Origin: Lacrimispora sp. 210928-DFI.3.58
GTDB taxonomy: Bacteria > Bacillota > Clostridia > Lachnospirales > Lachnospiraceae
Reading direction: 5' to 3'
Assembly: GCF_020554865.1 (NCBI RefSeq)
Contig: NZ_JAJCIC010000008.1
Location: forward strand, 62,001-126,000
DNA: 64,000 bases
Every line of letters starts with the position of its first letter. Position 1 is the stretch's first letter. Shown here in pieces: positions 1-8,651 of this stretch. A program made the position numbers and the translations under genes. The notes beneath the pieces were generated by a model, which saw only the letters and a list, made by a program, of their open reading frames with translations, was not told the DNA's origin and searched no databases.

Positions 1-630
1 CTTGCGGAGGCTATGACGATCTGGCATATGCCGGTTTATAAAAAGCTGTGGGAAATGGCAGAGGGCGGAAAGCTGGGAAAGGTGCAGATGATCACTGCGA
101 ATTTCGGCAGCTTTAAGGAATATAACATGTCAAACCGCTTCTTTAATATGGATCTGGCGGGAGGAGCTCTGTTAGATATTGGCGTGTATGCCATAAGTGC
201 GGTAAGAAGCTTTATGAAGAGCCAGCCAGACCAGGTATTGAGCCAGATGCGTCCGGCCCCAACGGGAGCGGACGAACAGGCGTCCATTCTTCTCATGAAC
301 AAGGACGGGCAGATGGCAGCCATTGCCTTGAGCCTTCATTCCAAGCAGCCGAAGCGCATCGTGATAAGCTGCGAAAAGGCCTACATTGAGATCATGGAAT
401 ATCCCAGGGCAGCAAAGGCCGTGATCGTGGATGCCGAGACTGGAGCGCGGGAGGAGATCGAGGCAGGAGAGACAGCCAAAGCCCTCCGGTATGAGATGGA
501 GGATATGGAAGCAGCTGTCCTTCAGGGAAGGACAGAGCTTATGAAGCTCTCCCACTCCAGAGATGTGATGGCGATCATGACACAGCTTCGGAAGGAATGG
601 GGGATGAAGTATCCTGGGGAAGTTTGGTAA
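1..630 (+). CDS. Gfo/Idh/MocA-family dehydrogenase, C-terminal part (5' end outside window)
   Basis: The frame is open from base 1, before the first ATG at 13, so the gene is cut by the window edge and the N-terminal NAD-binding Rossmann domain is missing. What remains (about 209 residues) is the C-terminal alpha/beta substrate domain: the GGALLDIGVYAI segment about 60 residues in is the family's typical C-domain motif, and the segment before it (WHMPVYKKLWEMAEGGKLGKV) matches the usual start of that domain. These are cytosolic NAD(P)-dependent oxidoreductases acting on sugars, inositols or their derivatives. The substrate cannot be told from this fragment. The next gene downstream is convergent, separated by a hairpin at 733-800. 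Confidence 0.85.
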   Translation, partial: LAEAMTIWHMPVYKKLWEMAEGGKLGKVQMITANFGSFKEYNMSNRFFNMDLAGGALLDIGVYAISAVRSFMKSQPDQVLSQMRPAPTGADEQASILLMNKDGQMAAIALSLHSKQPKRIVISCEKAYIEIMEYPRAAKAVIVDAETGAREEIEAGETAKALRYEMEDMEAAVLQGRTELMKLSHSRDVMAIMTQLRKEWGMKYPGEVW

Positions 631-732
631 GGGCCGGACGGCGGTCGGAGGCTTACGGCAGCGGGGACAGAGGAATGCGGCCGGGCAGCTGCAATGAGTG
701 CAGGCAGCAATACAAAGACAGGGAATAAAAAG

Positions 733-800
733 GCAGACAGCCATAGTGCGGCGAAGAAGGAGCTTAAGCCTTCCAGCCGGAAAGATGGCTGTCTGCTTTT
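733..800. terminator. Bidirectional intrinsic terminator between convergent genes
   Basis: A perfect 12-bp stem, GCAGACAGCCAT (733-744) with ATGGCTGTCTGC (785-796), has TTTT after it on the + strand and AAAAA before it, so both transcripts end in U-runs. The 40-nt loop holds a second small palindrome around GAAGG..CCTTC. It lies between the 3' ends of the dehydrogenase (+) and ridA (-). Confidence 0.75.
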
Positions 801-837
801 GTATTAGGAAGATCTGCGGGTATTGCTTTTCAGATGG

Positions 838-1272
838 TTATGCGTTGCAGGAGCTGCACTCCCCCTTCAGGTACTCTACTGTCGGGATCTCTCCTCTTGC
901 GCACAGTGCTTCGATCTCTACCAGTGCTCCCATAGGAAGTGCTCCTACCTGGAAAGCGCTTCTGGCCGGGTAGTCGGAGGTGATGTGCTTTGCATAGATC
1001 TCGTTCATGGCTGCAAAATCCTTGATATCTGCCAGATAAACAGTGGTCTTGATGATATTGTCCACTGTCAGATCGGCCTCTGCTAAGATGGCCTCCAGAT
1101 TCTTAAAGCACTGCTCTGTCTGCTCCTTGATGCCGCCCTCAGCCAGCTTTCCCGTAGCCGGGTCAATGGGAAACTGCCCGGAGGTAGCGATGATGCCGTT
1201 GGTGCAGATGGCCTGGGAATAAGGTCCGATAGCAGCCGGCGCATTGCTTGTTGCGATAACTGATTTGCTCAT
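838..1272 (-). CDS. ridA: RidA family reactive-intermediate deaminase
   Basis: This cytosolic protein belongs to the YjgF/YER057c/UK114 family, which hydrolyses reactive enamine/imine intermediates released by PLP enzymes. Visible family motifs are AIGPYSQA (residues 14-21), SGQFPID (31-37), the arginine of PARSAFQV (R104) that binds the substrate carboxylate, and the VEIEA strand (118-122). At 144 residues it is about 15 longer than usual, and the extra tail ends in a CxxC (C139, C142). The start is supported by an AGGAGAG ribosome site. It is monocistronic and divergent from the DUF554 gene. A housekeeping role protecting PLP enzymes fits the nearby PLP lyase, but the link is inference. Confidence 0.9.
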   Translation of the reverse strand: MSKSVIATSNAPAAIGPYSQAICTNGIIATSGQFPIDPATGKLAEGGIKEQTEQCFKNLEAILAEADLTVDNIIKTTVYLADIKDFAAMNEIYAKHITSDYPARSAFQVGALPMGALVEIEALCARGEIPTVEYLKGECSSCNA

Positions 1273-1331
1273 AATGATCTCTCCTTTTATAATATGTTTT
1301 CGTCCCTGCCTGCCGGAGAGAGAAAAAACTC

Positions 1332-1359
1332 TTTACTTCGCCGGCAAACATGATATAAT
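1332..1359 (+). promoter_or_regulatory. Sigma-A-type promoter for the DUF554 gene
   Basis: TTTACT (1332-1337), a 16-bp spacer and TATAAT (1354-1359), about 70 bp before the start codon. Confidence 0.6.
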
Positions 1360-1427
1360 ATATAATAAGTTAAAACACTTGAAAAAGCAAGGGGTCAAAC
1401 AAAATTATTAGAAGGAGATGGTTACAT

Positions 1428-2114
1428 ATGATAGGTACGATCGCAAATACGGGGGCGATCCTTGTGGGGAGCATTACAGGCAGCAGACTGAAAAACGGGA
1501 TCGGGGAAAAGTATAAAACGATCATGCTGGACTCCATGGGCCTTGTGGCCACAGCGCTGGGCATAGGGACCATTGCCCAGGCCATGCCGAATTCCAGATA
1601 CCATGTACTGTTTATCGTAAGTCTGGCATTGGGTGGAGTCATAGGCACTTTTTTGGATCTGGATACGTCCTTTCGGAATATGGTGGGAAGGTTTTCCGGC
1701 GGTTCTAACCTGGCGCAGGGGCTTTCCACGGCTATCCTTTTGTTCTGTACAGGCACAATGTCCATTTTGGGGCCTATACAGAGCGCTTTAAATGGGGATA
1801 ATACCTATCTGTTTACAAATGCAATGCTGGATGGCGTGACCTCCATTGTACTCAGCTCCACCTTTGGCTTTGGGGTGGCCATTGCAGCGGCAGTGCTTTT
1901 CTGCTGGCAGGGAAGCATCTTTGTGGCTGCCAGGCTGATCGCTCCCTTTATCACAGAGAGCCTTATGACAGAGATCAGTCTGGTGGGAGGCATCCTGATC
2001 CTGAGCAGCGGCCTGGGTATTCTGGGGATCAAGCAGATCAAGACCTTAAATCTGCTTCCGGTACTCTTCGTGCCTCCGGCCGCCATAACGGTCATGGCTG
2101 CTCTGGGCCTGTAG
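1428..2114 (+). CDS. DUF554 family integral membrane protein
   Basis: A 228-residue, very hydrophobic protein with about seven membrane segments. The opening MIGTIANTGAILVGSITGSR and the following GLVATALGIGTI stretch are characteristic of the DUF554 (YdfK/YqgA-like) family. The function of the family is unknown, although transport is often suspected. The start is well supported by AGAAGGAGAT upstream. It has its own promoter and a strong terminator at 2138-2182, so it is monocistronic. Nothing around it points to a substrate. Confidence 0.85.
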   Translation: MIGTIANTGAILVGSITGSRLKNGIGEKYKTIMLDSMGLVATALGIGTIAQAMPNSRYHVLFIVSLALGGVIGTFLDLDTSFRNMVGRFSGGSNLAQGLSTAILLFCTGTMSILGPIQSALNGDNTYLFTNAMLDGVTSIVLSSTFGFGVAIAAAVLFCWQGSIFVAARLIAPFITESLMTEISLVGGILILSSGLGILGIKQIKTLNLLPVLFVPPAAITVMAALGL

Positions 2115-2137
2115 GACTGCAGGCGCGCAGAAAAGAG

Positions 2138-2182
2138 GGCCTTCTTCCGGCTGGCCGCTGGCTGCCGGGAAGAAGGCCTTTT
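2138..2182 (+). terminator. Intrinsic terminator after the DUF554 gene
   Basis: Stem GGCCTTCTTCC (2138-2148) with GGAAGAAGGCC (2168-2178), followed by TTTT. Confidence 0.8.
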
Positions 2183-2230
2183 CAAATTGTATTTCATATC
2201 TTAGCTCATCACATGATATTCTAAACAAAA

Positions 2231-2289
2231 TGCACAAGTCTCCAACAGAATCTTTGTGCAAAACTTTATTTTTGTAGTTTTGTACAAAA
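2231..2289. promoter_or_regulatory. Two inverted repeats upstream of the MalY promoter (candidate operators)
   Basis: TGCACAA (2231-2237) pairs with TTGTGCA (2254-2260), and TTTTGTACAAAA (2278-2289) is a perfect 12-bp palindrome just before the -35 box at 2306. They are likely regulator sites for the lyase-permease pair; the regulator is not identified. The rest of the 2183-2417 gap is AT-rich and holds only the promoter. Confidence 0.4.
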
Positions 2290-2305
2290 AAATATCAATA
2301 GGCAC

Positions 2306-2334
2306 TTGAAAAATTGGAACTAACTTGTTATAAT
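2306..2334 (+). promoter_or_regulatory. Strong promoter for the MalY-type lyase gene
   Basis: TTGAAA (2306-2311), a 17-bp spacer and a perfect TATAAT (2329-2334). The untranslated leader would be about 85 nt and contains a small CTTGT/ACAAG inverted repeat. Confidence 0.75.
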
Positions 2335-2426
2335 ACATAACACGAAATAAAGGTGTCTTGTGACATAACAAGTTTACACTCCATCGACAAAAGACAAGGC
2401 AACCATTAAGAAAGGATATGTGCGTT

Positions 2427-3596
2427 ATGTATGATTTCGACAAAGTAATCGACCGCAGGGGCACAACCAGTATTAAGTGGAACGACCAGAAATCCTTCGG
2501 ACAGAAGGACGGGCTGCTGCCCTTCTGGATTGCAGACACGGACTTTGCTTCCGTTCCTGAGATCCTTCAGGCTGTTCAGAAGAGATGCGAGCACCCCATT
2601 ATCGGGTATTCAAACCCGACAGGCAAGGAGTATGAGGCGATCCAGGGATGGTGGGAGCGCCACTATCAGTGGAAGCCGGATACCAGCTGGATGCTGTTAA
2701 GCTACGGCGTGGTGACAGGTATTTATTTTACGCTCAATGTAACAGTGCCAAAGGGAGAAAAGGTGCTGGTATTTACACCGGTATATGACCCCTTCTTTGC
2801 AGCAGTTAAGAACAGCGGCCACACGCTGGTAGACTGTCCTCTGGATTATAAGGACAACTACTACACCATCAACTTTGAACGGTTTGAGGAAGAACTGAAA
2901 AATGGTGTAAAGGCAGTTGTATTCTGCAATCCTCACAATCCCATCGGACGCGTATGGACAGAGGAGGAGATGAAGCAGCTTGTAGACCTCTGTGTGAAGT
3001 ATGACGTATATCTGTTAAGTGATGAGATCCATGCAGATTTCGGCCTGACCCGTCCCTACACCACAGCGGGAAGGTTTGAGGAGATTTATCCGAAGCTGGT
3101 GGTATACACAGCGATCAGCAAGACCTTCAATATGGCAGGCTTTGGCTCTTCCTGCATGATCATCCCGAATCCGGAGTTAAAGCAGCAGATCTCCGACAGC
3201 TATGATGCCTGCTGGATGTTTGGTCCCAGCGACCTGGCATTTACAGCCATTGAGGCAGCCTATACATACGGTGACAAATGGGTGGAAGAGCAGAAGGAAT
3301 ATTTAAAGGGCAATGCCGAGATCGTCACAGCCTATATTGCAGAGCACATGCCGAAGGTGAAGGTGACAAAGCATGAGGGAACCTTCCTTATGTGGCTGGA
3401 TATGAACTGCTATGGCCTTACAAGCGGAGAGATCACCACCATCCTTGCAAAGGAATACGGCCTGGCTTTAGGAGATGGAAGCCATTACGGAAAGCAGGCA
3501 GAGGGCTTTATGAGATTCAATATCGGCTGTGCAAGAGAGACGCTTATGAAGGGTCTTTTGCAGCTGGAAAAGATGTATGAAAAGTATGTCAGGTAA
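2427..3596 (+). CDS. MalY/PatB family PLP-dependent C-S lyase (cystathionine beta-lyase type)
   Basis: A fold-type I PLP enzyme of the MalY/PatB group (389 residues), expected to cleave cystathionine or cysteine conjugates to a thiol, pyruvate and ammonia. Motifs: FWIADTDF near the start, FCNPHNPIGRVWT (167-179) with the cofactor-binding asparagine, LSDEIHADF with Asp199 facing the pyridine nitrogen, and SKTFNMAGFGSS with Lys232 as the Schiff-base lysine. I chose the ATG at 2427 over one at 2418 because AAAGGA at 2411-2416 is 10 nt from the former and only 1 nt from the latter. An APC permease follows 185 bp later on the same strand, probably supplying the amino-acid substrate. Confidence 0.88.
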   Translation: MYDFDKVIDRRGTTSIKWNDQKSFGQKDGLLPFWIADTDFASVPEILQAVQKRCEHPIIGYSNPTGKEYEAIQGWWERHYQWKPDTSWMLLSYGVVTGIYFTLNVTVPKGEKVLVFTPVYDPFFAAVKNSGHTLVDCPLDYKDNYYTINFERFEEELKNGVKAVVFCNPHNPIGRVWTEEEMKQLVDLCVKYDVYLLSDEIHADFGLTRPYTTAGRFEEIYPKLVVYTAISKTFNMAGFGSSCMIIPNPELKQQISDSYDACWMFGPSDLAFTAIEAAYTYGDKWVEEQKEYLKGNAEIVTAYIAEHMPKVKVTKHEGTFLMWLDMNCYGLTSGEITTILAKEYGLALGDGSHYGKQAEGFMRFNIGCARETLMKGLLQLEKMYEKYVR

Positions 3597-3604
3597 CGGT
3601 TGCT

Positions 3605-3710
3605 GTGAAAGTCCTGCCGCCGGATAGGCGGCATGTATTCAGATATGCCAAATGCGCCCGCCGGACTTTTATAGTGCGGCAGAGCGTCTGCCTGCCGGGC
3701 GCATGCAGGC
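3605..3710 (-). repeat. Dispersed GC-rich palindromic repeat, copy A
   Basis: Read on the minus strand this matches copies at 10871-11020, 35790-35856 and 58322-58408: AAAGTCCGGCGGGCGC, then TTGGCATATCTGAAT, then GCCGCCTATCCGGCGGC and AGGACTTTCACAG. The ends AAAGTC/GACTTT are inverted and the GCCGCC/GGCGGC pair forms an inner hairpin. Like copy B it keeps a longer left arm containing CTGCATGCGCCC. It fills most of the gap between the lyase and the permease. Confidence 0.8.
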
Positions 3711-3781
3711 TTTGAAAACAAAGTGATAAAACCTGCCGGACCCTGAAAGGGGCCGGAGGGAAAAATAAGGGGGAAATACGC

Positions 3782-5101
3782 ATGAGTAATACGGAAAATA
3801 CTCACAAAAAAATCAGCTTTTCCGACTGCATGGGTCTTGCGATCGGACAGATCATCGGCTCCGGCATCATGGTACTGACAGGCGTTGTGATCGGCCTTAC
3901 AGGACATGGAACGCCTTACGCATTTATCCTGGGCGCACTGTTAGCCATTGCCACCTGTGTACCTTTTATCATCCTGACATCTACCATCCCGGCCTCCGGC
4001 GCAGGTTACACCTACGTAAAGCGCCTGATGGGAGATAAGGCAGGCTTCATGTACATTGGCATGTTCGTGTTAAGCCAGGTACTGATCGCTACCTACGCAA
4101 AGGGCTTTGCAAGCTACTTCTGCTCGATTTTTACAGGCTTCAGCGAGGCGGTGGTAGCCATGGTGGCCCTGATCGCCTGTACGGGCGTCAATCTTGTGGG
4201 GCTTCAGTCCAGCGCCAAGGTTCAGAAGTGCATGGTTGCCTTCCTGATGACCAGCCTGTTCCTGTTTATTGTTTTCGGCCTTCCGAAGGTTCACTGGGAT
4301 ACCCTTGCGCTGACCACACAGAATATCATGCCGGACGGACCGAAGAACTTCTTTACCGGCGTAGCCCTTTTAAGCTTTGCCTGCGGCGGCGCGAAGTTCG
4401 TGGCGGAAAACGGCGATGATATTATGGAGCCTGCAAAGACCATTCCTAAGGTGATCGTACTTTCCACCTCCATCGTTGCAGTATTCTATGCTCTGATCGG
4501 TGTTGTGGCAGCAGGTGTGCTTCCTGTAGAGGATGTTGCATTCCAGAACCTGACCTTAGTTGCACAGGAGATCTTCCCGACCTGGCTGTACCTCTTCTTT
4601 GTATTCGGCGGCGCGATCTTTGCACTGCTGACCACCTTAAACGGAACCTTAAGCTGGGTTACAAGAGGCCTTCAGGCAGCAGCAAAGGAAGGCTGGCTTC
4701 CGGAAAAATTTGCAGAGGAGAACAAGAACGGTGTTCCTGTGATCATCCTGGGCGTGTTCTTCATAATGGGCGCTGTGCCGATCGCTACAGGCATGGACCT
4801 GACCCTGATCTCCAACATGGGCGTTGGAACAGATATGATCACTGAGTTCATGGTACTGCTGGCATGCTGGAGACTTCCGAAGCATCTGCCGGAGGAGTAC
4901 AAGAAGTCCGCATTCTATATGTCAGAGGGCGCGCTTCATGGGATCCTTCTGGTGATCGGCGTACTGATGTTAGGAACCTCCTATGTAAACCTGTCAGACC
5001 TGACAGTTCCGGCAGCTATTGCATGCGGAATTTATATTGTGATCCTGTTCGTATATACACAGGTACGTCATAAATATGTGGCTTCCAAAAAGGCCCGTTA
5101 A
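3782..5101 (+). CDS. APC-family amino acid permease
   Basis: A 439-residue membrane protein with about twelve segments. The first helix carries the glycine-rich GLAIGQIIGSGIMVL motif that lines the substrate site in the amino acid-polyamine-organocation family. ASGAGYTYVKRLMGDKAGF after the second helix is also typical. The stop codon is followed by a terminator at 5149-5172. It lies downstream of the MalY-type lyase with no clear promoter of its own, so uptake of a sulfur amino acid such as cystathionine or cysteine is a reasonable inference. Specificity is not visible in the sequence. Confidence 0.85.
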   Translation: MSNTENTHKKISFSDCMGLAIGQIIGSGIMVLTGVVIGLTGHGTPYAFILGALLAIATCVPFIILTSTIPASGAGYTYVKRLMGDKAGFMYIGMFVLSQVLIATYAKGFASYFCSIFTGFSEAVVAMVALIACTGVNLVGLQSSAKVQKCMVAFLMTSLFLFIVFGLPKVHWDTLALTTQNIMPDGPKNFFTGVALLSFACGGAKFVAENGDDIMEPAKTIPKVIVLSTSIVAVFYALIGVVAAGVLPVEDVAFQNLTLVAQEIFPTWLYLFFVFGGAIFALLTTLNGTLSWVTRGLQAAAKEGWLPEKFAEENKNGVPVIILGVFFIMGAVPIATGMDLTLISNMGVGTDMITEFMVLLACWRLPKHLPEEYKKSAFYMSEGALHGILLVIGVLMLGTSYVNLSDLTVPAAIACGIYIVILFVYTQVRHKYVASKKAR

Positions 5102-5148
5102 AGACAAGATGCAGCCCCTGTGGCACAGGGACTGAACAAGCGGAAAAG

Positions 5149-5172
5149 AGGATGCCAAAAGCATCCTTTTTT
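5149..5172 (+). terminator. Intrinsic terminator after the APC permease
   Basis: Stem AGGATGC (5149-5155) with GCATCCT (5161-5167) followed by six T. A TATAAT at 5186-5191 just after it may be the -10 of the next operon, although no good -35 is visible. Confidence 0.8.
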
Positions 5173-5231
5173 CCAGCTAAAGCAGTATAATAATTGAGAA
5201 AGAACAATGAAAGGGGTCAAAGTAAGGCAAT

Positions 5232-6512
5232 ATGGAACGTTTTGCAATCATTGGTTTCGGCTGCGCCGGCTATCACGCCCTGGAAGCCATACGGCAGTCC
5301 GGCAGCAGGGCCTCTGTAGATATATACAGCAATACAGCTATGCCTCCCTATAATCCCATGCTTACCACCTATTATGCAGCGGGGCGCCTGCCCTTTGAAG
5401 GCATGTTTCCCTTTGGGAGCCTGGAGGAGATCGCTTCCAGATATGACGCACATGTGATCGCGGGTACGGCGGTAAAGGCAGTCCGGGCAGCGGATAAGGC
5501 AGTGGTGACAGAGGACGGCACAGAGAGGACATACGATAAGATCCTCATAGCCACAGGGGCATCGGCCTTTGTGCCGGGTTCCTTTGGCGGCTTAAAAGGA
5601 GCCTTCTGCATGAGGACAGTGGAGGATGCCGTTAAGCTCCATGATGCAGTGGCAGCCAGACATTATAAGAATGCAGTGGTAGTAGGAGCATCCATGGTTG
5701 GGATCAAAGTAGCAGAGCTTCTCTATAAGCAGGGGACACATGTGACCCTGGCCGATATGGCGCCCCATATCTTTGCCCTTGCCGCTTACCCGGAGGTATC
5801 AGAGATCATAGAGGAACGCATCCGCGCTATGGGCATGGATATTGCCTTTGGCCAGGCCATCACAGCGGCGGAGGAGCACTGCGATGAGCAGGGAAATGTG
5901 ACAGGCTACACCGTGCATCTGGGAGACGGCAGTGTGATCGAGACAGAGATGCTGGTGCTCAACATCGGAACCAGGGCAGCCACGGGTATCCTGGATCCTG
6001 AGGAGGTAAGGATCGAGCGGGGGATCGTGGTGGATGAGAAAATGCAGACCTCTGCAGAAGGAATTTACGCTGCAGGAGACTGCTGCCAGGGTAATAACCT
6101 CCAGTCCGGCCAGACCCAGATCATTGGCCTGTGGGCCAATGCAGGCGTCCAGGGACGTGTGGCAGGAGCAAACATGGCGGGAGGACAGGCAGAGACTGAC
6201 GGCAACATCCTCCACAATATCACCCATTTCCTGGATATGGATTTCATCGGCCTGGGAGATAACCGCATAACAGGCGATACATACACCTATGTGAACAGAG
6301 AAAAGGGCTTTTACCTTCAGGCTGTCATAAAGGATGGAAGGCCTGTGGGCTTCAACATTCTGGACAACTATGGGATATCCGGCATTTTAAAGGCACATCT
6401 GATAAAGATCCTTCGGGGAGAGGGCTGCACCTTTACGCCGGAGCAGAGAGGACAGCTCATGCACTATGGGCTGGAGCAGGGATTTATGGATTATTTGGAG
6501 GCAGCAGTATGA
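5232..6512 (+). CDS. FAD/NAD(P)-dependent oxidoreductase, electron-input subunit of a molybdoenzyme
   Basis: A pyridine-nucleotide-disulfide-oxidoreductase-fold flavoprotein (426 residues). It has an N-terminal FAD-binding IIGFGCAGYHA (residues 6-16), an internal NAD(P)-binding VVVGASMVGIKVAELL (149-164), and the second FAD contact GIYAAGDCC (277-285). The CxxxxC redox pair of disulfide reductases and the active Cys of CoA-disulfide reductase are absent, so it probably passes electrons onward and does not reduce a disulfide. The stop overlaps the next start (ATGA at 6509-6512), so it is translationally coupled to the molybdopterin subunit. It likely takes electrons from NAD(P)H, or returns them. 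There is no signal peptide. Confidence 0.85.
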   Translation: MERFAIIGFGCAGYHALEAIRQSGSRASVDIYSNTAMPPYNPMLTTYYAAGRLPFEGMFPFGSLEEIASRYDAHVIAGTAVKAVRAADKAVVTEDGTERTYDKILIATGASAFVPGSFGGLKGAFCMRTVEDAVKLHDAVAARHYKNAVVVGASMVGIKVAELLYKQGTHVTLADMAPHIFALAAYPEVSEIIEERIRAMGMDIAFGQAITAAEEHCDEQGNVTGYTVHLGDGSVIETEMLVLNIGTRAATGILDPEEVRIERGIVVDEKMQTSAEGIYAAGDCCQGNNLQSGQTQIIGLWANAGVQGRVAGANMAGGQAETDGNILHNITHFLDMDFIGLGDNRITGDTYTYVNREKGFYLQAVIKDGRPVGFNILDNYGISGILKAHLIKILRGEGCTFTPEQRGQLMHYGLEQGFMDYLEAAV

Positions 6513-8638
6513 CTGAATTAGAGCGTAGGATAAAGGCGAAAATTCCGGGAGAGGATACAGGGATAGAGGTACGCCATACCATGTGCGATATCTGCTCTCC
6601 GGGCATGCATTGCGGTATCAATGCATATATCAAAGATGGAAAAGTGATCAAAATTGAAGGAATCGACGGCCATCCGGTAAGTGACGGACGCCTTTGCACA
6701 AAGGGCATGGCCAATCGTGAATATATTTACCGGGAAGACCGGATTAAGACACCCTTAAGGCGGATAGGAAAGCGGGGAGAAGGAAAGTTTGAGCCTATTT
6801 CCTGGGACGAGGCCTATGCAGAGATCGCAAAGCAGCTGAATGCCCGCAAGGAAACCTATGGCCCTGAGAGCGTTGCCTTCTATTCCGGCTACTCCAAATG
6901 GTACCGCCAGACCTTAAGGCGTCTGGCCTATGCCTTTGGCAGCCCCAACTACGGCTGTGAGTCCAGCGCCTGCTACACAGCAGCTTTCATGGCCTGGAAG
7001 ATGGCAGCAGGGGAGCAGGGAGATCCTGATATGGAAAATTCCGACCTGTTTTTAGGCTGGGCCTTCAATCCCTTCTACTCCAGGTATATGGGCGCAAAGC
7101 ATGCCATGGAGTTAAAGGAAAAGGGACTGAAGTTTATCATCGTGGATACAAGGCGCACTCCCACCTCGGAAAAGCTGGCAGATCTGTTCCTCCAGCCGAA
7201 ATCCGGTACGGACGGAGCCCTGGCCCATGCCATTGCCAATGTGCTGATCGAAAACGGATGGATCGACAAGCCCTATATTGACAAATACGTATACGGTTTT
7301 GAGGAATATGCGGAGTACGTAAAGCAGTTTAATGAGACCAATGTGGAGGAGCTCACAGGGGTGCCATATGAACTGGTGGTAAAGGCAGCGCAGATGATCC
7401 ACGAAAACCCGAAGATGAGCTGCAACGAATCCTCCGCACCACTGTGCCATCACCGCAACGGCCTGCAGAATTACAGATCCGTTATGGCCCTTTTGGCCAT
7501 CACAGGCAACTTTGACAGGACAGGGGGACAGATATTAAATCCTCACACCTTCATGCATGTTGCCTGCGGCTTTGAGACAAGGGAGCACGATTACCTGTAT
7601 GAGAACAGGCCAAAGGAGGCAAAGGAGCCGGTAGGCGCAGAGCGCTTCCCTCTTTGGAATTATCTGGAAGGGGAAATGCAGGCAATGGATATGCCCCGTC
7701 AGATACTGGAGGGAAAGCCATATCCGCTGCGCGCCATCTTTGCTCTGGGACTGAACGGGCGCATGTTCCCGGATTCAGGGAGAATGTTTAAGGCCCTGGA
7801 AAGCCTGGACTTCTTTGTGGACACAGATCTGTTTTTGACAGACACGGCAAAATGGGCGGACATTGTCCTGCCTGCCTGCTCCTCCTTTGAGAGAGGAGAG
7901 TTTAAGCCCTACCACGGCGGACTTGCATGGTATACAAGCCCTGTGATCGAGCGCATCGGGGAAGCAAAGAGCGATGTGGAGATCTGCACGGAGCTTGCCC
8001 GTGTGATGGATCTGCCGGATGAAGTGCTGAAGAAGGGCTATGAGTATTTTATCCAGCATTATATCCTGGATGATTTCCATGTAACCGTAGATGAATTGAA
8101 AAAGGTGGAGCTGCCTGTAAAGATCGCAGAGGTGACACACCATAAGGATATGGAAATGCTGGAGAAAGGACTTCCTACCCTGACCGGAAAATTTGAGCTG
8201 AAGAGCGCGATCATTGAGCGCCATCCGGAGTGGGGCTTAGATCCCCTGCCAACCTACAGGCAGCCCTTAAACGATGCAGACCCGGAGAAATACCCCTTTG
8301 TGTTCACCTCCGGCTCCCGCATCCCAGGAGCGATCCACAGCCGCCTGCACAAGGTGCCGAGAAATCGGTCCCTGCGGCCTGACCCAATGGCGGATATGAA
8401 TTTGGGAGACTGTGAAAAGCTGGGAGTAAAGGAAGGGGATCTCATCACCATTTCCACAGAAAAGGGTTCTCTGACTGTAAAGGTCCATCCCACTCTTACT
8501 GTACAGGAGGGGCTTGTAAACCTGTTCCACGGATATTCGGAGGCAGATGCGGAGAGTATCATGGATGGAGATCATCTGGATCCCTATTCCGGCTTCCCTG
8601 CTTACCGCTCTACCCGCTGTGCAGTGAAAAAGGCTTAA
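6509..8638 (+). CDS. Cytosolic molybdopterin-dependent oxidoreductase, catalytic subunit (DMSO reductase superfamily)
   Basis: A 709-residue Mo/W-bis-pterin enzyme. The N-terminal [4Fe-4S] motif is C26-x2-C29-x5-C35-x27-C63; most relatives have x3 between the second and third cysteine. PISWDEAYAEIA (97-108) and DRTGGQILNP are family hallmarks. In YGCESSACYTA, Cys155 is the likely metal ligand (C150 is an alternative). The C-terminal domain (about 590-709) is the pterin-binding barrel. There is no twin-arginine leader, so the enzyme is cytosolic. It sits between a flavoprotein and a four-cluster ferredoxin, suggesting a soluble NAD(P)H-linked reductase or dehydratase-like enzyme. The substrate is unknown. 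Confidence 0.88.
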   Translation: MTELERRIKAKIPGEDTGIEVRHTMCDICSPGMHCGINAYIKDGKVIKIEGIDGHPVSDGRLCTKGMANREYIYREDRIKTPLRRIGKRGEGKFEPISWDEAYAEIAKQLNARKETYGPESVAFYSGYSKWYRQTLRRLAYAFGSPNYGCESSACYTAAFMAWKMAAGEQGDPDMENSDLFLGWAFNPFYSRYMGAKHAMELKEKGLKFIIVDTRRTPTSEKLADLFLQPKSGTDGALAHAIANVLIENGWIDKPYIDKYVYGFEEYAEYVKQFNETNVEELTGVPYELVVKAAQMIHENPKMSCNESSAPLCHHRNGLQNYRSVMALLAITGNFDRTGGQILNPHTFMHVACGFETREHDYLYENRPKEAKEPVGAERFPLWNYLEGEMQAMDMPRQILEGKPYPLRAIFALGLNGRMFPDSGRMFKALESLDFFVDTDLFLTDTAKWADIVLPACSSFERGEFKPYHGGLAWYTSPVIERIGEAKSDVEICTELARVMDLPDEVLKKGYEYFIQHYILDDFHVTVDELKKVELPVKIAEVTHHKDMEMLEKGLPTLTGKFELKSAIIERHPEWGLDPLPTYRQPLNDADPEKYPFVFTSGSRIPGAIHSRLHKVPRNRSLRPDPMADMNLGDCEKLGVKEGDLITISTEKGSLTVKVHPTLTVQEGLVNLFHGYSEADAESIMDGDHLDPYSGFPAYRSTRCAVKKA

Positions 8639-8651
8639 GGAGGTACTGGCA

